Assembly (NCBI GenBank): GCA_947561715.1
Contig: OX387204.1
Coordinates: 5,771,001 to 5,835,000 of the forward strand
DNA: 64,000 nt
Origin: Ascidia mentula
Lineage: Eukaryota > Chordata > Ascidiacea > Phlebobranchia > Ascidiidae
Direction of reading: 5' to 3'
The notes beneath the pieces were generated by a model. That model saw only the letters and a list, made by a program, of their open reading frames with translations. It was not told the origin of the DNA and did not search any database. Positions within the stretch are counted from its first letter, which is position 1, and every line of letters starts with the position of its first letter. Of this stretch, positions 1 to 14,100 are shown piece after piece. Both the position numbers and the translations under genes were made by a program.

Positions 1-3000
1 AAAAGTTAGTATTTTAAGGAAGTTTAACAACTGCACATCTGGGTCCCATAACGCACATTTATGCATCTTTCCGTACACATACACTCACGGCACATTAATA
101 AAAAGGGTAACCTACAATGTAACGTTTTACACCCAAGCTTTTACTACGAGGCGCACTAGAAAAGGTAACCTAACCACTGCGAATTTTCCTGAGTAGATGT
201 TTTCGCCAAAACCACACTATAGCCCACAGCTTGGAAAGCGTGCTTTGATTCATCGCGATTCTAAAAATGCCCTCTGGTACTATCCACAGCAAAATGATAA
301 AATTTCTAAATTATCAGATATCAAAATCAATAGGTTTCACAAACTTAATAAATGATTAAAATTGTAACATGTTAAATCGTGTTAATAGTATAAAAATCGC
401 CGCTATTTCCAGTCGAATGCAAAACCAGCACTATAATACTATGAAGGCGCTGCAAGGAACAATAAATAATTAATATATACAACGAAATTCGTTGGTTTCG
501 AATCCTCTTCAAACCTCCTCTGTTGGATCAGATAAGCAGCAATACAAATAAACAATTCATTGGAAATCAAACAACGGTTTCCTCGTACAATGTTTGAGAA
601 AACAGTGACGAAGGCCAAAGCAAATAAACCTAGAGAAAATCACCATCAAGTCTATTTCGCAAGTAAACAATACCACCAGCATGTTAGCGAGCCTGCTGTG
701 CTGTGGAAAGTGTACTCCTTGACAAGCTTCGACAATTCGTTAACAACACAACTGCCTTTCAAAACCAACTCACGACTTACTGACAAAATAGTTCAACGAT
801 ATAACCTTCAAAATATCCAAAACGGGCTAAGTATATGCAACACATAAATTCGTAAGCAGGTACTCGGCTAACAACAAACATTAAAAGTACTTTTACATGC
901 AAGGTGACTACAAAGCCTCAGTGCTAACTGCACTGTACATCAGCTGGTTTACCTCGCCAGCCGTCAGGCAAAGTACCCGCGCCTTGATTGCGCGCTCTTC
1001 TGTTTCTTTTTTTTATTCGCCTTCTTTGTTTTGCGCCTTTGACGTCACTGGGGAGAAACCATGTTTTGACCGCAATTTGTTCGTCGAACGCGAACTGGAA
1101 TTTTTACTAGTAGTGCGGGGTCACAACGTATGACAAAACCGCTATAAAAATGTACGACTGTAATTGTAAATTCCGCGTTAACCTTTTTACTAAATTTTGT
1201 GTTTGTTTCGGAATAAGTTGGAAACAACTTTAGCTTGGTCATATAAATGGATTATAGTTTTAATAAGAATTCATAAAAGTGGTTAAAAAAAAACGTTTCC
1301 AAACCAGTTATTTCACTTACGGCAACGTTCCCCGAATTCCCAAACGCACAGGCAGCGTTGCATGTTTTGATGCGCAGCGCTCTCTAGCGGCATAGAGTTT
1401 TATTGTGATTTAACGACTTGGTTTCTTTAAATGAATTTGCAACATTTATCACGAAAGAAAACACCAGTCAAGGTGCACGACTAAAACCCCACGAATAAAA
1501 ACGTGAACCTCATCGGTGACCAAAACAATCTTTAAATCCCAAGGTGAAACAAAACTAAACAATACGTTTTCTGTTTCGTTAACTACCAAACTAAGAGATT
1601 ATTTATCCCGGAAGGAGGTCCAACACCTAACCAAAAACATCACGTTTTTCCGCTAGCAACAGCTCAGTTATTACATCCGAAATGTTTGCCTTGCAACGAT
1701 TTGTTTAACTCCGTTTATACCAAAACACGGGAATGTTATAGTTGGACGTTGTAATTTCAATGTTTGTGTTTCAAGAGTGTATTTTTGAAAAAAAATCAAG
1801 ATATTTAATTTTGAGAAAATTTCAGCATTGTTGGTACGTTTTGAAATATTCACACTCCATAGGACAAGGACAGACACAAACTAAAACATATGGTTTTATC
1901 ATTAAAAATGTTTGCTGTTCAGTTTGAACTGAGAAGAAAAAGTGGGGAAGACGTAGAGGAGGAACCGTTCCCTTGCCGCGTTCGTTCGTAACGATTACCC
2001 TCATTTCCACATACTTTGCAGCTCATCCTTAAAGTGGATTGAACACTCGACAGTTAACACAAATTTACTTTGTGGGTTTTTTCACCTATATAGCTTTCAA
2101 GCCACTTAATGACAGGAAAAATTAAGAGTAGTCAGTATTCGTTCAAAGCAAAATACCTTCATCCGGGTTAAAGCACATTGTTGAAAGAAGGGGAATCCCG
2201 GCGTAACAGGAAGGATATGACAATATTTTTGAAGCATAACTCTAATGTTCGTGGCGTATCCGAGTCGTGCTCCTTGTTTTTTCGACTCATGACAAGTAAC
2301 CTCTATATTGTTTTCATTAAAATTGGATTTACCAATTTAGATATTTAGTCTTGCTATGAGACATTGTAACTGTTCTGAACATTTATTTGACCTGCAGGTG
2401 TCAGTCTTACAATTGGTTAGATGTGGGCTTTCCAGCAGAACAAGTCCAAATTTGTCTGTAGAATGACAACAACGCCTTGTCTCCCGCTTTGGCAATCAAA
2501 ACACATTTTCCACGAATATTCGTCATGAAAATTAGCGCCTCCCTGTAACATACCAACAACCACTTGAGCGGCAGACTTTCACAGCGCAAGTTTTTTTACG
2601 CCGTTGCATCCTTCTGTCCGCTAATTATGAGGCGACGAAGGGCTTCCGTACAGGCATTCGATCATCAGTTTTTTTCTGTTCAAGGGTTTGTTTACTACCG
2701 GCGTTTCGTACGGTCTCTAAGGACACGCGCGCGACTGCATGATGTTTGTGGGCCACAGTTTAAGCCAAGACCGACTGCAAGGCAAGTTTCGTAAAGCTAC
2801 GAACAACAGAACTTATATTAGAGTAGTTTTAAGTTGTTCGACTGATGTGAAGAGCACTTATACTGATTAAAGCATCTGTGTTAATTACAGCGAGTCAATT
2901 CACAACGAACAGTAAAGCGCAGGCTGAGACAGAGCGTACCAAGCATGCAGCCACTATGCGAGTTATCATGGGATACAAACACCGAGTATTTCCAGATAAA

Positions 3001-6000
3001 AGACAAATTTTCTTAATATATCTAGGTATTTATTTACCTACAGGCAAACTGCGTCAATACCCTATAAGCTACATAACGGGTAGACCTATTTTTATGGTTG
3101 TGGGTCTAGGCGTGAAAGTTTTTCCGTTCAAGTATTACTACCAGTTTTCAATCAAGTCTTCATATAAGAGGTGTTTTTAGTCAAATTATGTAGTTATAAT
3201 TAATATCATGCTTGGTATTTGTACTTTTGGTATTGAGGGTTGCATCAGTTCAACAAGAACATTGTACAGAACATTAACATGTACTATGAATGTAACTATA
3301 CTGATCTACATAAAATACAACGTTGCAAGAAAACGGTTAGCCGAACGAGAGCCCTTAAAGTGTGATCCAACTTGCGATGACGTCAAACGTGCAGCTCACT
3401 CGCATTATAGCTCGTCACGTTTCGTCCCTTTTAGGAATGTACTGCTGGGAAATGTGAATGTGCAAGTCGCGAAGGAAACACGTGGTTTTGCATATTGCTG
3501 AAACGAAAACTTGTTTCTCCTTACCGAAGTAGTTGTGTGTCGTTTTCACCGCGGAAATTGTCATGTATTTTACAGTTCAACAAATATGAGATGAGAAATC
3601 GTATTAAACCTGGTAAAGGCCATGGTTTTTTTGTGCCTTGCTTTTATATTTTCGTTTAACGCGCTTTGTGTGATTTTGCCTGCTTTAACCTCGACGAAAC
3701 AAGTTGTAGAACGCCGCGTTGTTTATCTTACGCAACTATAGATGTAACTACTCCGAATACATTACCAAAAGTTGGCAAAGACTTCCTGCGTACAATCATT
3801 GACCAGGGTGTCCCACGAACCCCTGAACAGAAAGGCCTTCACAGCGAGCTTTTCTCAGAACTTGTTGGGCTTGTGGCTTTGTCCTCTATTTCACTAAACG
3901 ACTCGGTCGTTCTCGATTGACTCAACTACCGTTGAAGTGTTTATGTTGTGGGCTGCACTTACGTCAACGACCTTTAAACTGCATATGTATCAGGGCTCGA
4001 GAGAAATGCGTTGCGCGGTGTGTAAGTCACCACACAACAAACTGTGGTCGCCACTTTAAAATACCAATTGACAATTTAAATGACCACTTGAAAAGCTGTT
4101 TGAATTTTTGGACAAAAAATTGAGCATTGCCACTGGTACGTGTATAATAATATGTTGATATTCGTACATTTAAAACAAGATGTTTGTCTCAGCACGAAAA
4201 CCCTTTAAAATTCGTGAAATTTGAGTTTGTTGGTTAGGTTTTCCTCAATCGCAAATTTATTTTTTGAAACCCATTTATTACGATATTTTTTTACACATGG
4301 TATCGTATCACTTCTTAAAATAGTTTTGAATCCGGGTCTTAATCAATTTGTTGAAAAAACGGCAAATTCTTTGTCGAAATGCAATTGTAAAGAATCATGT
4401 ACAGCATATCCTGTCCACAACAATATAGTTTTGTTGCTAGTTTCTCGGTGCCAACTAGAATTCTTTTTAAAGTTGCGAAAAACAAGTGCCAACTACCTGG
4501 AAATTTCTTATTTCTATCCAGGACGTGTGCGTTTCGTTGCAAAATTTTGCGCCCAAACCGTCAAACAGGAAGGACATGCGGCAAAGAAAAACAAACATCA
4601 GGCAGAGTGCGATATCATCGGATAAATTTAACTCTGTCGACACAACAGCTTGTTTCGGTTTCGATCACGATTGCCGTTGCCACTAAAACGAATAAACAGT
4701 ACCTTGGCGTTCGGGACAGGAGGTGTTACAAATTTCCGCAATCGCAATAACCGCTCCACCCCTGTCGCTCATTTCCATCACAACTCTACAAGAACCCGAA
4801 AGGAAAATCCTGCCATAAGTGGAGCTATATGCCAAACAAACTTCGCAGGATTTTAGTCGAAAACAATGGACATAGGGCGATCATTCCATTGGCTCCTTTG
4901 AAAACAACGTGCAGTAGTCAGACGCAGACTAATATAATGTCATCGTGAAGTTTTCGCGCCAATCAAATTTCTCAGTTTCGCAGAAACTTTGGGCAAGTTT
5001 TCCCTCGTGTGTCGCTGGGGCATCAGTCTTTTTCAGAAATTCGACATAAATTCTGTCAACTGTTGATTTCCCGATGTGACTAATCGCCTTCCAACATCTG
5101 AAGTATTGTCGTTGCATTAGCGGGTACTATATACTAGGTGTCTGACATATGGGATAATTTCATAACCTACAAAAGGCGCCATAATTCGCTTGTTTATAGT
5201 TCGACGCACGACAGTTGCCATGCAGCCAAGTACGGTGGACGTATACGGTGCATGTTAATAGCTCGAAACCGCTTCAAAAATTAGCTTAAAGTATGCAAAT
5301 GTCGTCATAACCAAGCGTTGTAAACCGGGGTCTCGCCTGTTTGTCTGCATAAAACGTGTACTACTGTATGCATATTGCATCCCATCGTCATGGGCCAGCA
5401 TCAACATGTCACATGGGGGCGTCAAAAACAGGACATGCCGTAAAGCATAAATAGAGCTATGTCGGCTTCGTATCAGTTTATATTTAGCCACCGCGGCGCA
5501 GGGGAGTTTAGTTAACGTAAGCTATGACGAAAGTGGGTGTGAGTTCCTGCTTGTGTAACGGGTGCGTTTAAGCCAGGAGGTTTGAAGCATTGATAACTAT
5601 ACTGCGAATAACTAAATCTATATAGCCATCGTGACATAGCAGTTCTAATTGCATTTGTTTTTCCCCGTTAAGTTTGCCGCCCACTTGCATGTTTCTTTTA
5701 TGTGTGGTAAGATGCCGCTGGCGTCAGAGTGCATGAGTCTTTTTATCCGGGTCAGCCGAGTCCGCATCGATCACGCCAATACATTTACAGCCGAATCGTT
5801 AAAACCGAACGTAATTTGTTTTGGGGTATGTGTTCCCAATTAAAACGTGTTTTTATAATTGAATGCCTTGTTCGTTGCGAAAGATAAATTTGATTACCCA
5901 GATTTTGTGTCGAAAATTAATTCAAAAAACGCATTTGACCTTGTACCAAGACGCAACTGAGTACAAACGCAATTTTCTTTTGCGTAAAACCTGCATCGTG

Positions 6001-8573
6001 TGTGACCTGATGTCGCTTACAATAATCTTTCAGCGTCGTTCCACAGAAAATGCGACAAGAAGACAACAACAATTCTGACGCTTGCAATTACCACCTGTTT
6101 GTGTTAGGACTGGTTGTTGCTGCATTTTCATTTTCGCAGCTTGGTGGCAATTTAAGATAATACCAATTTGATTGCAATTGTTTGGCATATGTTGAATAGG
6201 TTTTTCAAACTGAATATAAAAAGACGATACATAACTTAGTTGAAATTGAAAATTAAAGGCGTTTGTTATCCCGTAAACCATATGACGAAATTTGTGCAAT
6301 GAGAGAAAAATCGTGTTTTAAATTGTTGTTTCATGTGGCCAGCATGCACTGGCATTGGGCAAATACCGATATTCACGGATAAATCAGAAAATATTTTCCA
6401 ATACAACGTTACTTGGTCATTTTAGTGACCAATAAGCAAATTTTGATGATTCGGTAAAAAAGTGAAAATTCCAGTCGAAATAAAGTTGTCGCCAAACTTC
6501 AATTTAATCCCAAAGGAAAACTGATTATGACTTTACATATACGGTCCTGGCTCGATCGCCAAGACCCTACGGGAAGAGGTGTGATGTTAATTTGCATTTT
6601 CAAATTATCGTATGTCGACCAGTCAACCACTTTGTTGCTTGCCATGCTTTGTTTGTCCCCAGAGACGTCGTTTCAATTTTTGTTTTGAACTGTACCGTTT
6701 GTCTTGTTACGTCTTTCCTATTGCATGTTTTGTGACATGCGCTATGCACCGCCGATCAATCAAAACTCTCCATAGGTGCCTGAACTCGGAGCTTTGCTAA
6801 TGTTAAAGTAGGAAAAACAGTGTCGTGTTTCCCGGTACAGGATAAATTGTTGCACAAACGCACCCGTTTTTCTTTCAGGGAACACGGCCAACAGCGGTAA
6901 TGTTCACTGTGTCGAGGTGCCTTACTGGGCACAAGCACCAAGGTGAGGCAGCGTGACATGGGTTTTAGTGTTGGCTCAAGTGACATCGCCATGGCCAAAC
7001 AGGAAGTTGTGTGATTACTTCGCTGGCTCGTTTAAAACTTGCTGTGCTTGCGGATCAACTTATTGGTTTAAGTATGTCCTAGAGATAAAGGCAAGACATA
7101 TATATGAACTACAGACACGTTAAAATGAGGCTTGGTCAATTAACTCAACTGAAGCAAGCGCATCAGGTATGTTGTTTGTTGAGACATTTTTTGCAAAACG
7201 TTGTCAAAACTATAAGTTTAAATCAATATACATGTGCAGCGGTACGCAGACATAGAAAACGAGCAGGGCAGATTTTATACTGAGCAAATGCACATTATCG
7301 ATCGCCGGCGCCGCGAGCGTGGAGCTCGATAGTCCCTCTGGGCCTCAATGCAGCAAAACGCATCAGGGAATATTGGGGGTATGTTCCGCATTGTTAAGTG
7401 TATGGTGCGACCAAGCCAGCAGGGGACGCTTGCTGGACTTGCGTGTATCGATTGCACTCACTCGTTCGCGGCGTCGCATCCCGCATCTACCGACAGTTAT
7501 TTGTGGATCGGGCTGCGGGACGTGTCACATAATCGTTAACACGCCCAACGTCGATCGTCTGCGTTTTTGTTCTTGGCCCTTTCCCATATGCAAGAACACT
7601 CGGTGGTTGACCCAAAAAATGCACTGAACTTGAAGCCGCTGGCTGCCAGGTTGCGCCTTGTAATTATTGTCGTGAATTTTTTTTATTCAAGAAGATGCCT
7701 GAATTTAATTTAAAAATTTATTTATATTCATATGCTTGCGAAGAGGCAGCGTTAAGTTGTGAAGTTAAGTTGACGTTTATTGTAATGCTTCACTTCATTG
7801 AAAGTGTAGAGGAAGTTCCAACTTGCCGAAATGCCCAAAAAATCTCTTACTGTAAAACAACGGAAGTACAAAATTATGTTGTATACGAGCATATACGTCC
7901 GCTAGAGTCAGTAGTGAGCAGCGCTTGTTTCTTGCACAGTAAAATATTCCTGTTTACAATTTACGTTCAGACAGAGCAGCGATATTAAGGATGTTTCGAT
8001 AGTTTGGGAAGGCCAACCGTTCCGTAAAGGTTGGAGAAAACGCAAATATGCGATTTGTGGAATGGGCACTTGAATGTCGATTAAAGTACATTTTCGGCTC
8101 ATGGTTTGAACCGCACGCATAAATCCTGCGGGATTAGCCTAACTCAATTGTCTCAGACAATCCACTTCGCAACCGCGCTAAAGCATGGTGATAGTGGTTT
8201 ACGTCTTCCGGCCTTCGAACCATCCACCACGCAGAATGCCTACGGCGCCGTTGCTCTGGTAATCATCGAAACCCACGACATTTGTCGACTGTTAAATAGG
8301 CGCCTTGGTGGCCTCCGCGACCGCCCGAAGTACTTCACTTAACCTATTATAATCTGTATTTAACTTGCCCTGTCAAGGTAAAGTATCGGAGGGTCTACTT
8401 CGTTTCCTGTCGTGGGATCCATAACCTGTTATTTTGCCACAAGATCCATCTTCGAGCAACATACAGTTTCGTCTTTTTAGCTCTGGGCTTGCTGATATTA
8501 CTTCGCGCTATCTAATTGTTAAAATTTGAAACTACGCTCAATTAAAGTGTATTACCTGTTAGTGTACTATAGA
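1..8573. other. No supported gene
   Basis: AT-rich sequence with only short, overlapping open frames on both strands and no domain-like protein. A GC-richer island at about 7260-7600 is open in several frames at once, which points to composition rather than a gene. Confidence 0.5.
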
Positions 8574-8910
8574 CAAGTGTTCTTAACCGGGTGAATAGTT
8601 CACCCCAGTGTGGTTGAATTTTTTGCAGGGGTGAATAGGTAAGGTAGGGTGCACGGAAAATTTGTTTTTTGACATCTATTTTGTGTACAACTAACATAAG
8701 CTATCATCGAAATGACAGCCATACCGACCGTACACGGCAGTATATATACGATTTGTCCCTATTTTATAGATGCTACAATTGTTTATGTGCATGGTCTTTG
8801 ACATAACATCTAAAACAGGTTGCACAATTTCTCAAAAGGAATGTATTTAACATTTCTTTTTATTTCAATCTTTATTGGTGAGCACAACCAAAATAGGTTA
8901 AGAACCACTG
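8574..8910. mobile_element. hAT-like MITE, about 337 bp
   Basis: The left end CAAGTGTTCTTAACC and right end GGTTAAGAACCACTG are near-perfect terminal inverted repeats of the hAT type. The eight flanking bases (ACTATAGA and CTCATAGA) partly match, as expected of an aged 8 bp target-site duplication. There is no transposase frame, so it is non-autonomous. Confidence 0.6.
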
Positions 8911-10640
8911 CTCATAGACCACAATACCAAGCTCAGTTGATGTTTGCTTTAACGCACAAGCACTGCATTTTATTGAACGAAACAGTGCTTTCATTGTTTG
9001 CTGCTAAAGGCGGTGAAGGAGTTAACGTTGCTGATATCTGAACAAATGAGTCACACGGGTTTAACAAGATACCTATCGTCAACTTCGTAGACTACAGCGA
9101 AGGTTTTTCGTATGCGATCCTTCTGCTGTGCAGGTTAGCTCCAAACTGAACAAAGGTTAATGCTCACCAAACATGCGTTATCAAAAACAAACTAAAACTT
9201 TTCAAGGAATGTTGTAAAACTAGTTTAGTCCAGCCTCATTACATAGAACGTATAGCGTGTGGTTTTAAGATAAAGGAATCAATTCTCCACAATTCCGTGG
9301 TCAGAATATCATGTTAACTCCCTAACTACCACGGCAAAGCACAACGCATATCAAATTAGTGCTTGTTTGTACGCGTCACGCCAATTGGGCTTCCACAACA
9401 CAATGTTTTCGAAACAACTTTTACGCAAATAAATCGGCGAAGAAACCCTCGTAGTGACGTCACTTACGCGTTTATCCCGCTACAATGGAGCATTGAAGAC
9501 GATTCTGGAATTTGCATAATTGGGCCCTGTCCGCGCGCGAGTGCTGTGGTGGTGGGCAGTTTTGACGATACGATCGTGCTGGCGGAAAGGTGGCGTTGCT
9601 TCGACAGCCCAACCACCAGCTACAGGTTGGATTTTGTTTTCGCCTGAGGCGGGAGGTTGTGCGCACAGTTCGGCCTTCCCAGAACGCTTGTCTTCAAACT
9701 CGCTACGCCACCCTGCCTTGCTGTGCGGCTCTGTGTGATCTCGGTGGCTTAGAATTGTGCTTTTATGACTTCGACTAGGCATTTTTACTGTTGAGCATGT
9801 TTTGGAGGCTTGTTTCAGGCAAATGTAGTAATGCTCTTGTCAGTGAGAAAGAATGTCGGTTTAAATGGCAATGCATAGTTGTATACTTAGTTAAATGTCA
9901 AACGGTCACCATTTGTATTTAGGCTGGTAGCTTGAAACGTTATGTGTTAAGTCTAATTATGGACTGTCGATATTATCGCGACCTATATGCTCCATTATAG
10001 CCAGGGTTACAGTTCGGCCAGAATAAAAAAATATGAACACAACATTTTGAAATTGGATTTATTTCAAAAACTTTGACAGATTTTGGAGGACATTTTGTGG
10101 TGTGAAATAGATGTTGGCCGCCTTTTTGACACCATAAAAAGCGAACGTATATGGGAATAAGATCAGTTTCTGTTGTAATAGCTAAATCTGAGTACTTGCC
10201 AGATGTTTATTTCTTCATGTAATCCGACATTGCGTCATATCCTAGCGTGATGTAAGTAGTAGGCGAAAAGGGCGGAAATGTGTGGAATGTTTGTTATTAT
10301 TTGGAAACAAAGCCACTGGCTTCCAATCACGTAGTGATTTCAACACGGCGTCTATTCGTACTGACAAATAAGCGGACGCCATGTAGTAGATGAGGTACGT
10401 TCCAGCTATCATAATATTCCAATAAACTCATTAGTATTTTTATACAGCGAAATTCAGACGACTAAAAACAAATATTTGTTATTGTGCAGTTGTCAAATGA
10501 AATATTCCTGGGCGTTTGTATATGCTGTACTTGGCTTAGTTGATTGTTGTGTACTTTCAAATGACGCTGCGTCATTTAAACTTCGCCGTGTAAGTGCAAG
10601 GGTAGTTGCATATTATTTTTACGCAACAAGAGCAGGATGA
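8911..10640. other. No supported gene
   Basis: Frames at about 9470-9780 are open on both strands through a GC-rich island and carry no recognisable domain. The rest is AT-rich with nothing I can name. Confidence 0.5.
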
Positions 10641-11100
10641 CCCAACGGCCATCAGAGCTTTGGCGTTTTGCGCCTAAGCACCAGGATGACTTCCACTGTG
10701 CTCTGACTGACGCTGCGGAGGCCATAACAAAAGTCGTGGATATCCGGCTGCCCGAATAAAAGGTGACACAGGGGTACAAAAGGCGCGTTGAGGAAATTTT
10801 GGATAGTTACAAACTGCTTCGGGGTTCTTCCTGCTGTGGCGAGCGCTTGTTTATTGCATGGAAGGTGTGCTGCACTGCGCTGCATCATATCCTTGATTAG
10901 GACTCATGCTAATGTCACTGCAGCAGCTCTTAGGGGCATCGACGCCGCACGCGCACCGAGCTGGTTGACGTGGAGCCTTTGGAAATTACCCTAATCTGTC
11001 TTCTCGCTTCCAGGTAGAGCGCGATCTCGTGGAAGTGGTGGGGAGTGAACAAAAAACGCGCACTACCCAACTGATTAACTTGCAGCCTGCGTATCGCCTT
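10641..11100 (+). pseudogene. Coding-like patch, unrecognised, probably decayed
   Basis: A GC-richer island in AT-rich surroundings. One frame reads SELWRFAPKHQDDFHCALTD, goes on to a stop at about 10757, then reopens as KRRVEEILDSYKLLRG up to a donor-like GGAAGGTGTG. After an acceptor-like CGCTTCCAG another frame reads VERDLVEVVGSEQ. Composition and amino-acid bias look coding, but frames do not join cleanly and no family is recognised. It could be a relic gene or exons of an unresolved + strand gene. Confidence 0.22.
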
Positions 11101-14100
11101 TGTTGTATTTTTTCTGACCATCGCGCGTTTGTGTTATATCAGTTGATTGTGGGACGAACCTCGTCGAATTTTGAGTTAACGTGTACCAGGCTAGCTTTGT
11201 CAAGCTTTTTTCCACGTGCATCACATTAGAGTAGTTGTTTTGTTTTATTTATTGCGTTTCATCAAATGAATTCTCTCTTGTTAATGAAAACAAAAAAAGC
11301 TCTTGTAAAGGTAAGTGTTGTACTTCAAAACAACCAGTTCGTTCATATTTGTTACACGAAAGTTTTTTATTAGTTCTGCGCTGTAAAGAATGAGCCTTCG
11401 TTTTTCGAAAATAGAGTTTGTAGATCTCTATAAACTGTTGGGCGGTGTCAAATCGACCCATCAACGCCGTGTGACATTTTACCAAGTAAAAGTGCCCATC
11501 CCAATTTGAACATGTAAAATCAAATGCCATGTTTACCACAAGTAAACGTAACAAGCTCTTGAAATGTTTGGCCAAAAATAAATCATGGCATTTCAATTGC
11601 TACGAGGACCGCTTGGATTCTCCGGGCGTTCATCACCGTGAATGCTGCGTAAAACCAGCGTTACCTCACGAAGTATCGTAATTAACGTCGAATAAGTCCT
11701 AGTCCGTAGCACACGCTGTCAGCGAGCCTCTGGGTAAGATTTCACTGAAAAGCCACAACTGTGCGCACCCGGGAAACAGACGATCGCTCGTGTGCATGTT
11801 TGTGGTTTTTGTTCGGAAGGTGGACAAACCGCAAAGGGGGAGGTACTTGCTATATTTGCAGGCCTAGGCCTAATTAATCGACCCCTTGCGAAAACTCTCC
11901 CCTGTACCATAATCTTGCTTATATGTCGAGAATGCCATCACTCTTGTATTGGATTTGTACCCGACAATCGCTTGAGAAAAAATTCACGAAAGTCTTTTTT
12001 TTTCTTTTACTTCCATGAGATGCCGTTTACCGAAAAACCTCCAAATATAAACTCCCGCTGTCGGCAGCAGTAAGCCTAAGTATGAGTTCTTGATCGTAGG
12101 GGCTTTCGAGGTTTTTTTACTGCACCGACTTACTTTCTTTGATTTTATGTGCTGTTGAAATTTTTTGTTGGATTTTTCTTATTATTTGGTGCGATGTAGA
12201 TGCGAAGAACAAGCGCTTCCAGGTAAAAGTCCTTCATTTTTATCTTGCCTGTTGTTCGATACACCTGTAACATAATGCGACTTAGTTACGTTATTGTCCT
12301 TTGCAATTGCAGAAGTTCGTGCAAACAAAAATCCCCTGCCGCGTAGCTGAAAAATTTCCCAGTTGCAAGTTTTCTTATAACAGCCAATCGAAAAGATCCG
12401 GCTTGATCCACAGTCTTAGCGTAACAATATGTGCATGATCCTGCTTTCGTATCAATAGTAAAAACAAACCAGAGTACTTTCGCTTTTTCCTAGTTTTCGC
12501 TTTCGATTTATAAAATTGCAAAATTCTTTGCAAAAAACAACGTCGTCTTGCGCCACACAAAAAACGTAATTTTGCACAAAACATTTGCATAAACACTACA
12601 AACTGCCAAACTGAAAAATAGCGGGTAGGATGTCCTTTTAACATAAATGGTCGGATGGCCGATGCAGCTCTTACTGATAGGACAAACGAATAAATTCGTC
12701 AGGTTACTAATGGTGATATTACATGTATAGTTCGACTTACTGCGTGTGGTCCAGCTTTGTAATAGCTCTCTATCAATTGGCGTTTCTGGTGTATCGCGGT
12801 TGTATCAACCATACTTGACTGATTTCACGAAAGAAGATTAACTTCCCAATTAATCCGACCTCCTTTGTAGTTCTTCTCGTTCGATCGTGTTTCACTTTAG
12901 ATTCCGTTTTTATGACGATGAATGTAATTTTAGGTTTTCGGAAGCTTTCCGTTTGTTTACTTGTGCAACGTGAACCCGCGTCAACATTTAGTTAAATGAC
13001 ATCATTCAATCGAAGTAGTAAATTTTTGGCAAAGGTAAATCATTTATTTTGATGCATCCAGTTGTTATCTCGGGGCATTACTGCCCTATTATCAGGATAT
13101 TTTTTAGAATGGCGAACGTTACAATTAAAAAACATTTTTAATTACCGATTGGTAACTAGACCTTCAAGCAAAAACAAGCAAAAAACTTCCCACGGAAAAA
13201 TTAACATTTCGTTCAAAGTTGAGTCGTATAGCGATTAAAATTTGTTTGTCGTGCAAAAAGTGCAAATTACGGGCAAACAACATTGCTCATGATACATCGG
13301 CATTTCCAACCAGGTGATTTACGTCGCGTAGCCCTTTGACTGATGATTAGAAGTTGATCTAAATGATCATTAGCCCCCATAAGGCCACTGGTGGTAACAA
13401 TATGGCGCCTCGGCCTAACTGCGTCACCTGAGACCAACATCCGGACGGCACAACACTGCAGTGGATTAATTGTTGCAAACAAACGGTCCATTGTTGACTC
13501 TTGCTTCGTTGGGCAAAACAATGCAGCAATTTAAGTTTCTTGGGAAGTAAAGGAGGTGATTCCGCTTTGTTAAACGACAAGCCATTGCGGTAATTGTAGT
13601 CGTTCAGTCAGACCTTTTTAGGTATTTGACCTGGAACGGGTTGAGGTCCTGTGTTGCAATTACTAAAGAGGAGATTTCTGTGTTCGCAATTGATTTCTCC
13701 AGCACTTACGAAATACTTACAATGTACGTTACATCTATGTGAGCTGCAGCCAAATGGCCACTGTTTCGATCTATATATGTACATTGTACGTTACATCGGT
13801 AAGATGTTATTTTTCTTCAATGATTCATTTGTGCTCCTGTACTGGGCTGATTTGCATTTTGTTTTCCTTTATCTTTTGGACAACGGGTTTTTGTTGCTGA
13901 CGATTTTTGTTGGCAACTTTCTAATTTGTATTTTTTACAACAAAATCTGTTTCTCAATCATTTGCAGCAGTAATCTATCTTCCCACAATTTCCGATTTTT
14001 TTTTTACTTTGTGGTTTTATTAAAGACGTACATGCAAGGCCTTGTTTGGAGTTGGTCATTAACCACCATACCCTGAGGGATAGGGTACTTATGTTCACTT

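Noticed and set aside
7260-7627. Open frames in a GC-rich patch
   Set aside because: Several frames are open at once, with no splice context that joins them and no recognisable family.
9470-9782. Overlapping open frames on both strands
   Set aside because: Frames on both strands are open through a GC-rich island. This is a composition effect, and none of the proteins looks like a real domain.
13651-14076. 141-codon open frame on the + strand
   Set aside because: Low-complexity Phe/Leu/Tyr protein from T-rich DNA, with no domain, no good splice sites and no paralogue.
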